Origin: an uncultured Oscillospiraceae bacterium
Lineage (GTDB): Bacteria > Bacillota > Clostridia > Oscillospirales > Acutalibacteraceae
DNA length: 64,000 bases
NCBI GenBank assembly: GCA_949289045.1
Contig: CASEMN010000001.1
Location: forward strand, 186,001 to 250,000
Reading direction: 5' to 3'
This document shows, piece after piece, positions 10,449 to 17,702 of the stretch (the stretch's first letter is position 1; the number at the start of each line of letters is the position of its first letter). The notes under the pieces are model-generated. The model saw only the letters and a program-made list of their open reading frames with translations, was not told the DNA's origin and did no database searches. The position numbers and the translations under genes were made by a program.

Positions 10449-10467
10449 TAATGGGAGGTAGAAACTA

Positions 10468-12069
10468 ATGTCTAATGCATCACAAGCGATAAATAGTCTT
10501 GACCAAACTATTAATTCGTTCAAATCACGTGTTGACGTGAAGGTCAATGATGTCAATACATCGACAGCCAATATCCAAGCAACAACGAACCGGATCTACG
10601 AAAACATCGAGAAATTCAAGACCGAGATGCTTCATGGCGAGGAAAAGCAAATCGCTCACGAGAACATCTTGAGGATTGATCAGATCATCAAAGAGCAGTT
10701 CAGCAACCATATCGCAATTCGACGCACTGTTATGGGTATTGTTCGTGACTTTGATATCAACCTGGTCAGAAACAGCACTATCCAGGAGCTTTCGGAAGAA
10801 CTCTGGATTACCAGTTCGAGATACTGGCTCTCTTACGCACTCATCGCAATAACTGCTTGGGTGAACAATTATCCCGATGTTGCTAAAAACGCTCTTGCAG
10901 AAAGCGGCCGAAAGGATGCAATTAAAACGACGCTGTTCTTCTGCCTCATGAACATGAGATTTGGAAGAATGGACGCCGCCAAGAAGTGGTTCTATGAATA
11001 CTTCAAAACACTCGATCCGACCATGCTCCAACAAGAGACAGCGATCCTGCTTCAGTCCTTCTTGAATGGAATTTTCGGCAAGGACAAAGAGCTCGAGCAG
11101 GAAGTGATTCAGCTCATTGATGAGTGGATTTCCATTATAAACGACAATGAGCAAATTTCTAATGAGCTTCTCGATGCTTATGAGAAATACATTGCCAACC
11201 TAAACACGCCGGTGCAGTTTACATATCAGTCTGTACTGCAATTCTGCACCAATGCTTCTGAGGTTGAGAAGTCCTACAAGGACGTCTCGAAATTTGAAAT
11301 TCTTCTGGAGTTTGTAAAATCTCTGGATGTTGAATCTGAGCCTCAGGACAGCGAAAACTATAAGAGTCGAATTGATGCGATTCTTATGAATTTGATTTCC
11401 AACTATGATGCTGAAGAACTTGAACTGAAAAAACAGCAAGAGTATTACCGCTTCATCGTTGAAAATAATGGCGTTGTCGAACAAGCTGAAGCTCAGTATC
11501 AAGCTATGGAGGATCTGTCCAACAACCAGTTCAACATCGGCAAGCAGATGCTGAAATGGGCAATCTATGACGATAGCGATCAGACAGATGTTCAAGTGCG
11601 AAAGTTCGGATTTCAGAACACGAAGGCTTGGTTTAAGAAGGCAGTTGATAACTTTGACGCCAAGCTCCAGGAAGCATTCCCGACACAGTATAACCTTCAT
11701 ATTGACACTTGGGATGGAGTAAGCAACGGCAACGATCAGGCAGAGCAGGTCGAGAGCTTAAAGAACCATTTTGAGAATAACAAGTTCCAGAATATGTTCG
11801 TAAACACTCCCAACATCCTCGCTGCTATCCTCTTCATCGTCTCCGCTGGATTAGCTTTTGTTACATTGTACTCGCTGATTGTAACGGCTTTGGCCGCCGG
11901 GTTCCTTGTCTTTAGGGTTTTACAGGCGATCAAAGCATATCCATTGCGTGTACAAGCAGCCGTCGATAGCCTTAATGCTTGCATGGGAGAACTTGCAGAG
12001 TTTAGACGTTATTTTGACGAAAAGCGCACCAAGAAGGATGAACTTCTGAGCACAGTAGAGTTCCTTTAA
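10468..12069 (+). CDS. Coiled-coil, C-terminally membrane-anchored protein (paralogue 2 of 3)
   Basis: 533 residues, starting 19 bp after paralogue 1 with GGGAGG upstream. It has the same layout: a heptad-rich N-terminus, the shared block (YWLSYALIAITAWVNN, then NMRFGRMDAAKKWF) at about 113-172, the second shared block (KWAIYDDSDQTDVQVRKFGF) at about 365-390, and a hydrophobic pair at about 446-490. Adjacent position and shared organisation point to gene duplication, but the sequences are well diverged, so the three copies probably do distinct jobs, for example in a hetero-oligomer. No catalytic residues are evident. Confidence 0.75.
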   Translation: MSNASQAINSLDQTINSFKSRVDVKVNDVNTSTANIQATTNRIYENIEKFKTEMLHGEEKQIAHENILRIDQIIKEQFSNHIAIRRTVMGIVRDFDINLVRNSTIQELSEELWITSSRYWLSYALIAITAWVNNYPDVAKNALAESGRKDAIKTTLFFCLMNMRFGRMDAAKKWFYEYFKTLDPTMLQQETAILLQSFLNGIFGKDKELEQEVIQLIDEWISIINDNEQISNELLDAYEKYIANLNTPVQFTYQSVLQFCTNASEVEKSYKDVSKFEILLEFVKSLDVESEPQDSENYKSRIDAILMNLISNYDAEELELKKQQEYYRFIVENNGVVEQAEAQYQAMEDLSNNQFNIGKQMLKWAIYDDSDQTDVQVRKFGFQNTKAWFKKAVDNFDAKLQEAFPTQYNLHIDTWDGVSNGNDQAEQVESLKNHFENNKFQNMFVNTPNILAAILFIVSAGLAFVTLYSLIVTALAAGFLVFRVLQAIKAYPLRVQAAVDSLNACMGELAEFRRYFDEKRTKKDELLSTVEFL

Positions 12070-12120
12070 TAGAGAACTATCAATTAATCCAATCAATTTA
12101 GAAAAAAAGGAGTAATAACC

Positions 12121-12306
12121 ATGAGTAACGAGCAGAACAATCAGAACCAGGATATGGAGTTCGAACAGATGATGGAGCAGCGCATTCGTGATAATTTTGC
12201 TGCCCCCAATGCAGGCAATGTCGAAATTTCTGATGAACGTCTCAAGGAGATGAGCAAGAAACTCCCGAGTTGGAGCCTCGAGCCTCCCTATAGCTTCTTG
12301 AAATGA
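12121..12306 (+). CDS. Small Asn/Gln/Glu-rich protein
   Basis: 61 residues, unrecognised. AAAAAGGAG lies 6-7 nt upstream of the ATG, and its stop overlaps the start of the next gene (ATGA, 12303-12306), so the two are translationally coupled. The N-terminal third is polar and disordered-looking (NEQNNQNQDMEF); the C-terminus ends in a Pro/aromatic segment (WSLEPPYSFLK) that could be a short binding motif. The coupling and clean ribosome binding site are the main evidence that it is real. Confidence 0.6.
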   Translation: MSNEQNNQNQDMEFEQMMEQRIRDNFAAPNAGNVEISDERLKEMSKKLPSWSLEPPYSFLK

Positions 12307-12800
12307 GCATTGCAGTTGAGCACACTGCGATAAAAGCACCTTCTACATATCAAGATTGGCTGGTGTGCTTTGACATGATGAAAAACGGGTCAGGTGCCGA
12401 CACTGAGGTTTTTGATGCGGCATGCATGGGCTCCTTTGTCGGCTCTGACCTCACGAAGAATGCTTTGCAAAAACAGATCGTAGAGACAGTAAATACCTTT
12501 TTGGATAAGAGCGTAAAGCGGTTTATTCGAAATCTCAATGAGAATATCGCATTCAACGAGTTGTCTCAAACAGAGCTGTTATTCAAGCGTCTGAAAAAGG
12601 ATGTTGCGAAGTCACTGTTTTTTACAAAGCTATCTTTTCTTCCAAAGGATTTTCGCTCTGATTTGGAGGATTCGGTTAAGGAACAGATGAGTAGCTTTTG
12701 GGAGGATACAATAAAGTTCCTTTATGAACAATCCCTGGAGTTCTCCAATTCTGAGTTAGAGGATGTCCTCTTTTTGGTAAAAAGAATAAGACTATTTTAA
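12303..12800 (+). CDS. Helical protein of unknown function, coupled to the AAA+ ATPase gene
   Basis: 165 residues, not recognised. The start overlaps the preceding gene by four bases and the stop lies 17 bp before the AAA+ gene. It is predicted mostly alpha-helical, with Phe/Leu-rich amphipathic helices in the second half, and has no zinc motif or membrane span. Position directly before the AAA+ ATPase makes it a plausible adaptor or cofactor; that is inference from context only. Confidence 0.65.
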   Translation: MSIAVEHTAIKAPSTYQDWLVCFDMMKNGSGADTEVFDAACMGSFVGSDLTKNALQKQIVETVNTFLDKSVKRFIRNLNENIAFNELSQTELLFKRLKKDVAKSLFFTKLSFLPKDFRSDLEDSVKEQMSSFWEDTIKFLYEQSLEFSNSELEDVLFLVKRIRLF

Positions 12801-12817
12801 GGACATAGGTGGGCAGA

Positions 12818-14338
12818 ATGGGCAATTATAGTTCAACCAAAGCGGAAATAACTAACTATATACGGGCAAGAACTCCGCTCATTATTGTCGACTCTTCTGA
12901 ACGAGAAAGAGTTGAAAGGATACTGAAGGAGATCGCAAGAGAGCTGAACATCAATATTAGTTACTATACTGATGCCAAACAAGTTTGTGCTCTCAATAGC
13001 AACGTTTCAAAGGATGTTGATAGCGATCCACTGCAGTATATAGCTTCATCATTTAAGAAGAATCGGAATTCTACCTTTGCATTTGGTGATGTAAAGCGCA
13101 TCGGTGAAGATAACGTATATAGCCGTGAGATTCTAAACATTTTGTATTTAGCAAAGGAAACGAACTGTACGCTCATTCTTATAACCGCAGATCCTGTATG
13201 GTCACGGCTTTCCCAGTTTGGTATGTTAACCTCTCTGGATTATCCAGATACGGAGGAAAGAATAAGTCAGATCAAATCCTTTATTAGTCAATACCGTGGT
13301 AAATACACTATTGAGTGGAACGACGAAGACATTCGTATGGCAGCAACTCTCTTGAGAGGGTTTTCAGAGATACAGATTGAGAACATTCTCTCAACTGCAC
13401 TTGTTAGTCAGAGTAGACTTGGTCGCGAAGATTTATATGAGCTGACCAGCCAAAAGAGCAGACTCTATTCTGCTGTATCAAGCATCCAAATGGTTAAAGT
13501 TGACCGCAATTTAACGGTATCCGGATTAGATGCACTGAAAGATTGGCTCAATTCAAAAAAGAGCATATTCTTCGCTTCCGATGAAGACTTGCAACAGAGA
13601 GATCTCACAACACCGAAAGGCATTCTTCTTGCCGGAGTACCAGGATGCGGCAAATCATTGTCCGCAAAAATGGTTGCTAAAGAATGGGAGTTGCCCCTTT
13701 TCCGTTTCGATATAGGCACAGTATATGATAAATGGGTTGGCGAAAGCGAGAAAAAAATGAAAGACGCCCTCCAATTTATCGATAATGTTTCCCCTTGCGT
13801 CGTTTGGGTAGATGAAATAGAAAAGGCGCTTTCTGTTTCTGACTCTGGAAACGATACAGGGAAACGTGTCCTTGGACAATTCCTGTTCTGGCTTCAAGAA
13901 TCTCAAAGCCGAGTGTTTCTTGTAGCAACTGCGAACGATATTTCGGCATTGCCGTTTGAGTTGTTTAGAAAAGGTCGATTTTCAGAAATCTTTTTCATTG
14001 ATTTACCGAATGCCGCAGAGCGAAAAGCCGCGATTGCTCAGTATGCCAAGCAGTCACTTCATATTAAGATCTCATCTGATGATATGAATGATTTGCTGCA
14101 AGTGTCCGAAGGCTTTTCCTACTCAGACATCGAGTATGCCATTAAGGATATTGCGCAATTAGCATTGATAAATGGGCAATCGGTGATAACAAAGGAATCT
14201 TTGATGGAAACTTTCAAGAAGATAGTTCCCATTTCAAAAAATAACCCCGATATGGTGACAAGAATTCGAAAATGGGGATCAGAAAGAGCTGTTGCCGCAT
14301 CGAGTAAGTCAGGAGGATATAAGGTTGAAACAAAGTAA
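12818..14338 (+). CDS. Ycf46-like AAA+ ATPase
   Basis: 506 residues. An N-terminal alpha/beta domain (starting near TPLIIVDSSERERVERIL) precedes a classical AAA+ module: Walker A GVPGCGKS at 273-280, a pore-loop-like YDKWVGESEKKM segment, Walker B VVWVDEIE at about 328-335, sensor 1 ATAND, and the arginine-finger segment FRKGRF. Lid helices follow. The order and spacing match the Ycf46 family of FtsH/spastin-like ATPases, which lack a protease domain. I chose the ATG at 12818, preceded by AGGTGG; a GTG at 12809 is the alternative. The family remodels protein complexes; the client here may be one of the membrane-anchored paralogues. An IS110 element follows immediately downstream. Confidence 0.88.
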   Translation: MGNYSSTKAEITNYIRARTPLIIVDSSERERVERILKEIARELNINISYYTDAKQVCALNSNVSKDVDSDPLQYIASSFKKNRNSTFAFGDVKRIGEDNVYSREILNILYLAKETNCTLILITADPVWSRLSQFGMLTSLDYPDTEERISQIKSFISQYRGKYTIEWNDEDIRMAATLLRGFSEIQIENILSTALVSQSRLGREDLYELTSQKSRLYSAVSSIQMVKVDRNLTVSGLDALKDWLNSKKSIFFASDEDLQQRDLTTPKGILLAGVPGCGKSLSAKMVAKEWELPLFRFDIGTVYDKWVGESEKKMKDALQFIDNVSPCVVWVDEIEKALSVSDSGNDTGKRVLGQFLFWLQESQSRVFLVATANDISALPFELFRKGRFSEIFFIDLPNAAERKAAIAQYAKQSLHIKISSDDMNDLLQVSEGFSYSDIEYAIKDIAQLALINGQSVITKESLMETFKKIVPISKNNPDMVTRIRKWGSERAVAASSKSGGYKVETK

Positions 14339-14417
14339 TTTAAGTATCTTTCCGAAAAAGGGCACACAAAACCACGCTCCCCTAAAAGCGAGCGAAAAAT
14401 GAAGTTATGCTTAAGGT

Positions 14418-15662
14418 CTAAGTTGTGGGAGGAGCAGTCACCAGATAACCTTGACGCTGGAGGATGAAGATAGCTTCTTCTACAGAAACTTCACGATGCG
14501 CTGGAGGCGGTTCCCCCTTGCGGTAGAGTTCCGGATTGTACGACTCATTCTTCTTGAGCATATTGTAGATAGCTGTAAGGAGCATCCTGGCGATGGCGAT
14601 AATGGCTTTTTTGTGACCTCGGCGCTTTTTGAGAGCCAGGTAGCGATTACGGACTTCCGGGAACTTCTTAGCTTTTATGGCGGAAAGAGCGCACTGAACA
14701 AGCAAAGGCTTGATATAAGCTCCGGCCCGGCTGATTCTGGTAGTTTTCTTCTTCCCGGCACTTTCATTGTTCTGCGGCGTAAGCCCAGCCCAGGAGCAAA
14801 GATGCTTCGAGGTGGGAAACACGGACATATCCACTCCAATCTCAGAAATGATGCCAACAGCGGCAAAGGATTGGATACCCGGCGCCGTCATAACAAGGCC
14901 CAGTTGGGGAAGGTACTTCTCAGCAACAGATAGAATCAGCGATTCCAGATTAAGCTTACACAGTTCAAGGCTGTCCATGTGGGAACGGATGATGCGGAGC
15001 TTTTCAGCCTGTTCTTCACACATCTCTCCATCTACGGCGGCAAGCACTTGTTCGTTGGTCGCTTTCATGCCTTTGGTTCGAAAGCCAGAGACATCCGTGA
15101 TTTTCTCCGTTGGATTTTCCAGAATGCGGGCGGTAATTGCGGAGGCAGCCTTGCCGAATACATCTGAAAATACATCGTCCAGTTTGAAGTTGGAAACAGT
15201 AAGGCAATTCTGAGCCCGGTTTTTCTCGCCGGTGGTGAAGCTGGTAAGTTTCCAACGATAACGGAACAGATCCCGAAGTTGGCGAATATCTGCCGGAGGG
15301 ATAAAACTCCCTGCAACAAGGTCGTGCTTGAAAATGTCGGCAATCCACTTGGCATCGCGTTTGTCGGTTTTCTTGCCATGAATCGCTTTCACGTATTTCG
15401 GATGAGCAAGAACAATATTGCAGGTAGGTTCCAGAATGTTGTAAATGGGAATCCAATACTTCCCTGTAGATTCCATGCACACGTCCTTGCAGTTGTTTTC
15501 AGCCAACCAAACTGCACAGCGGCGTAAATCTCCTGTAAAGGTAGAGAACCGTTTGCGCTTGTAGGTTGTCACGCCATACTCATTGGTAGAAGCGATACAG
15601 GCAACAACAAAGGACTTGTGAATATCCATTCCACAGCAGACACGGTAAACGATTTTTAGCAT
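14418..15662 (-). CDS. IS110-family transposase (DEDD recombinase)
   Basis: 414 residues from the ATG at 15662, which has GAGGGGATG just upstream; a longer in-frame start at 15767 lies inside the presumed RNA-coding leader and is unlikely. The N-terminal RuvC-like domain shows CGMDIHKSF (catalytic Asp), CMESTGKYW (Glu) and [10 protein letters not shown] (Asp pair). The C-terminal Transposase_20-type domain contains [17 protein letters not shown] and [19 protein letters not shown], with the conserved Ser region of the family. IS110 enzymes act with a bridge RNA that pairs to target and donor DNA. Length is normal for the family and no frameshift is visible. Confidence 0.93.
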   Translation of the reverse strand: MLKIVYRVCCGMDIHKSFVVACIASTNEYGVTTYKRKRFSTFTGDLRRCAVWLAENNCKDVCMESTGKYWIPIYNILEPTCNIVLAHPKYVKAIHGKKTDKRDAKWIADIFKHDLVAGSFIPPADIRQLRDLFRYRWKLTSFTTGEKNRAQNCLTVSNFKLDDVFSDVFGKAASAITARILENPTEKITDVSGFRTKGMKATNEQVLAAVDGEMCEEQAEKLRIIRSHMDSLELCKLNLESLILSVAEKYLPQLGLVMTAPGIQSFAAVGIISEIGVDMSVFPTSKHLCSWAGLTPQNNESAGKKKTTRISRAGAYIKPLLVQCALSAIKAKKFPEVRNRYLALKKRRGHKKAIIAIARMLLTAIYNMLKKNESYNPELYRKGEPPPAHREVSVEEAIFILQRQGYLVTAPPTT

Positions 15663-15930
15663 AACACATCCCCTCGAAACAGTATTTGAGGGAACAGGCA
15701 GGGACTGGACGCTCATTGAAAGATTGAAGTAGTCCGTCTCTCCAAAGATAAGGTTACAGGGTTCCATGCCCTACTCATTGGTGCTTGAAAGAGCGTCCGG
15801 CACACATAAGCATTCAGTCCAGCACAAGGCTGAGCCTACTTACCTCCACGTGCTCTGTAGTGTGCCTGCTTCCCCAAGTACATTCTAACAAATTACGACT
15901 TGCTGCGTTAGAGACACTGAGTTTCATTTT
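15663..15930 (-). ncRNA. Candidate IS110 bridge RNA (5' non-coding region of the element)
   Basis: The non-coding leader upstream of the transposase is where IS110-group elements encode their bridge RNA. The region is rich in complementary segments: GGACGCTC (15707-15714) with GAGCGTCC (15791-15798), GGACTG (15702-15707) with CAGTCC (15825-15830), and an AGGG/CCCT hairpin at 15758-15772. These fit stem-loops carrying internal guide loops. That IS110-group elements have such RNAs is established; that these exact boundaries are right is inference. Confidence 0.5.
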
Positions 15931-15972
15931 CTTTGGTGCCTTGAAGCGTAGCGGAAAGGAATGGTCATAAGG

Positions 15973-17688
15973 ATGAGTAATTACGCACTGCAAAGTGAAC
16001 TAAACCAACTCGAGAGAGAGCTAAGACAAGTTCAGCAATACAATTCCGAGCTGCGCGGCGAATTGTCAACCGTTGCAAACGGCGTTGATCGCGCACACAG
16101 AGATCTTGAAGATTATAACACCAAGATTCGCAATACACTTGACAACTGCAACGGAAGCATGCACTCGTCTCATCAGAGGGTTGTTGATGCTATAGCGTTG
16201 CAGGGAGAAATTGAACGGCTGTATGTTCGTTTTAAGAATGTAGAGTTAGCGAATAAAAAAATCCGAGCGGCCAACAACAAGAAGTACTACGATTTCGCTA
16301 ACTATAGAACTGTCAGAAAGATTGTCCAAGGTATAATGGACAACCTTGACGTTCAAATGGTAAGCGATCAGACCATTAGAAGATCTGTTGAAGTCCAGCA
16401 TTTACAAACGCCGGACTACTGGCTCACATGTGTCCTCATCAGCGTTATGGCTTGGCGTAATGATGATAAGGAGCTTGCTGACAGAGCAATGGATCGAGCG
16501 ATCAAGCTTGATAAAAAGAATAGCGCAATCTTCTATATGCTCTTTAATCTCAGAATGGGGCGAGAAGAAGCTGCGTTGAAGTGGTTCTATACATACCAGG
16601 AATGTGATCTCAAGGGAAGCGATCAGAGAACCTTCCTCATGCTTTTCTCTCTTGTGAGTAAGACACTCGTTGATACCGTGGATGAAAGGACAAAGGACGA
16701 GGTTTTCACGTTCATTAAGAAAGTGGTCGATGCCAATATGCGAGCATCGGGCTACAGCGAAGATGAGATCATCCATCAGATCCGTCGCTATTTCAATCGT
16801 ATGCAGCCTTCAGATCAGCTTCAGTACACCATGCTGAGAAAGTGCTGCAGCGAATTTGATCAGCTCTCTGCCGTAATGATGCAGGCAAAGAACAATATCA
16901 ATATTCTTGAATTCATCCTCAAGACAGTAAGTGTTCCGGCAGAGGAAAAGAACACGTTCCTTAAGGGCTATATTGATGAGATAATTGCAGCCCCAAATCA
17001 GGTCGAAAAAGACGTATATGATGAGATTGCCTATAATGAACTTGTCATCCGTCTTGAAGGAGAAGTTGATGTAGCCAAAGAGCAATTTGCGGCGGAACAG
17101 GCAAAAAAGGCGAATGACCTTAATCTGATCGCGGAGATGATTGACTGGATATATGAGCGGGATGCCCAAGATGTCAATGGTCAGATCAGACTGAGTATGT
17201 TCACGCTAACGAAAATGCTCCAAGAAAAGGCGGTTGAATCTCATACTGAAGATTATAGGAGCCGTCGTAAAGTAAACTATCAAGTCAACATCGGTGAGTA
17301 CTCTACTGTTGCCAACTTCAAGCGTGAAGATGAGGAACAACAAAAGATTAACTCTTTCTTCACATCTAAGAGAGACACCTCTCTTGCAGCAATAAAAGAC
17401 TGGCCTGCATATATTGGCTTCGGCGTCGGAGCTGCTGCGATTGTCGGTTGCTTTTTTGTCGGCTTCTGGCTGCTGATCCTAACTCTTGGTGGAGCGGGCT
17501 ATGGCTTGGTTACTCTGTTGTCTAATAAGTCTAAGCGGAAACAACTTGAACAGTCTTGTGCTGAAAGCATTAAGACAACTTCTGCTACTATGCAACAGCT
17601 ATTTACAGAATTCAAACAGTATCAAAGAGAACTGGATGAATATGACGCATACCATGACAGAATCCTTGATGAACTGCACAAAATTTGA
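15973..17688 (+). CDS. Coiled-coil, C-terminally membrane-anchored protein (paralogue 3 of 3)
   Basis: 571 residues. It has an N-terminal coiled coil (QLERELRQVQQYNSEL), the shared block (YWLTCVLISVMAWRND, then NLRMGREEAALKWF) at about 148-207, a second shared region near 390-420 (MIDWIYERDAQDV), and a hydrophobic pair at about 474-515 followed by a coiled-coil tail. The ATG at 15973 was chosen because AAAGGA at 15955-15960 is 12 nt away; the ATG at 15961 touches that site. The IS110 element separates it from its paralogues, and the native promoter or leader may have been altered by the insertion. It is spaced 14 bp from the Sel1 gene. Confidence 0.75.
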   Translation: MSNYALQSELNQLERELRQVQQYNSELRGELSTVANGVDRAHRDLEDYNTKIRNTLDNCNGSMHSSHQRVVDAIALQGEIERLYVRFKNVELANKKIRAANNKKYYDFANYRTVRKIVQGIMDNLDVQMVSDQTIRRSVEVQHLQTPDYWLTCVLISVMAWRNDDKELADRAMDRAIKLDKKNSAIFYMLFNLRMGREEAALKWFYTYQECDLKGSDQRTFLMLFSLVSKTLVDTVDERTKDEVFTFIKKVVDANMRASGYSEDEIIHQIRRYFNRMQPSDQLQYTMLRKCCSEFDQLSAVMMQAKNNINILEFILKTVSVPAEEKNTFLKGYIDEIIAAPNQVEKDVYDEIAYNELVIRLEGEVDVAKEQFAAEQAKKANDLNLIAEMIDWIYERDAQDVNGQIRLSMFTLTKMLQEKAVESHTEDYRSRRKVNYQVNIGEYSTVANFKREDEEQQKINSFFTSKRDTSLAAIKDWPAYIGFGVGAAAIVGCFFVGFWLLILTLGGAGYGLVTLLSNKSKRKQLEQSCAESIKTTSATMQQLFTEFKQYQRELDEYDAYHDRILDELHKI

Positions 17689-17702
17689 ATGGAGGTTGCA
17701 CA

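Larger units (their letters stand above)
14345..15950 (-). mobile_element. IS110-family insertion sequence (ends approximate)
   Basis: A transposase gene on the minus strand, with about 300 bp of non-coding DNA before its start and about 70 bp after its stop, interrupts a plus-strand gene train. IS110 elements lack terminal inverted repeats and make no clear target duplication, so the exact ends cannot be read here; they lie between 14339 and about 14417 on one side and between about 15870 and 15960 on the other. Both flanking genes appear intact, so the insertion is intergenic. Confidence 0.75.

Noticed and set aside
14451..15527. Several plus-strand frames across the IS110 transposase
   Set aside because: They are antisense shadows of the transposase, which has the complete family motifs.
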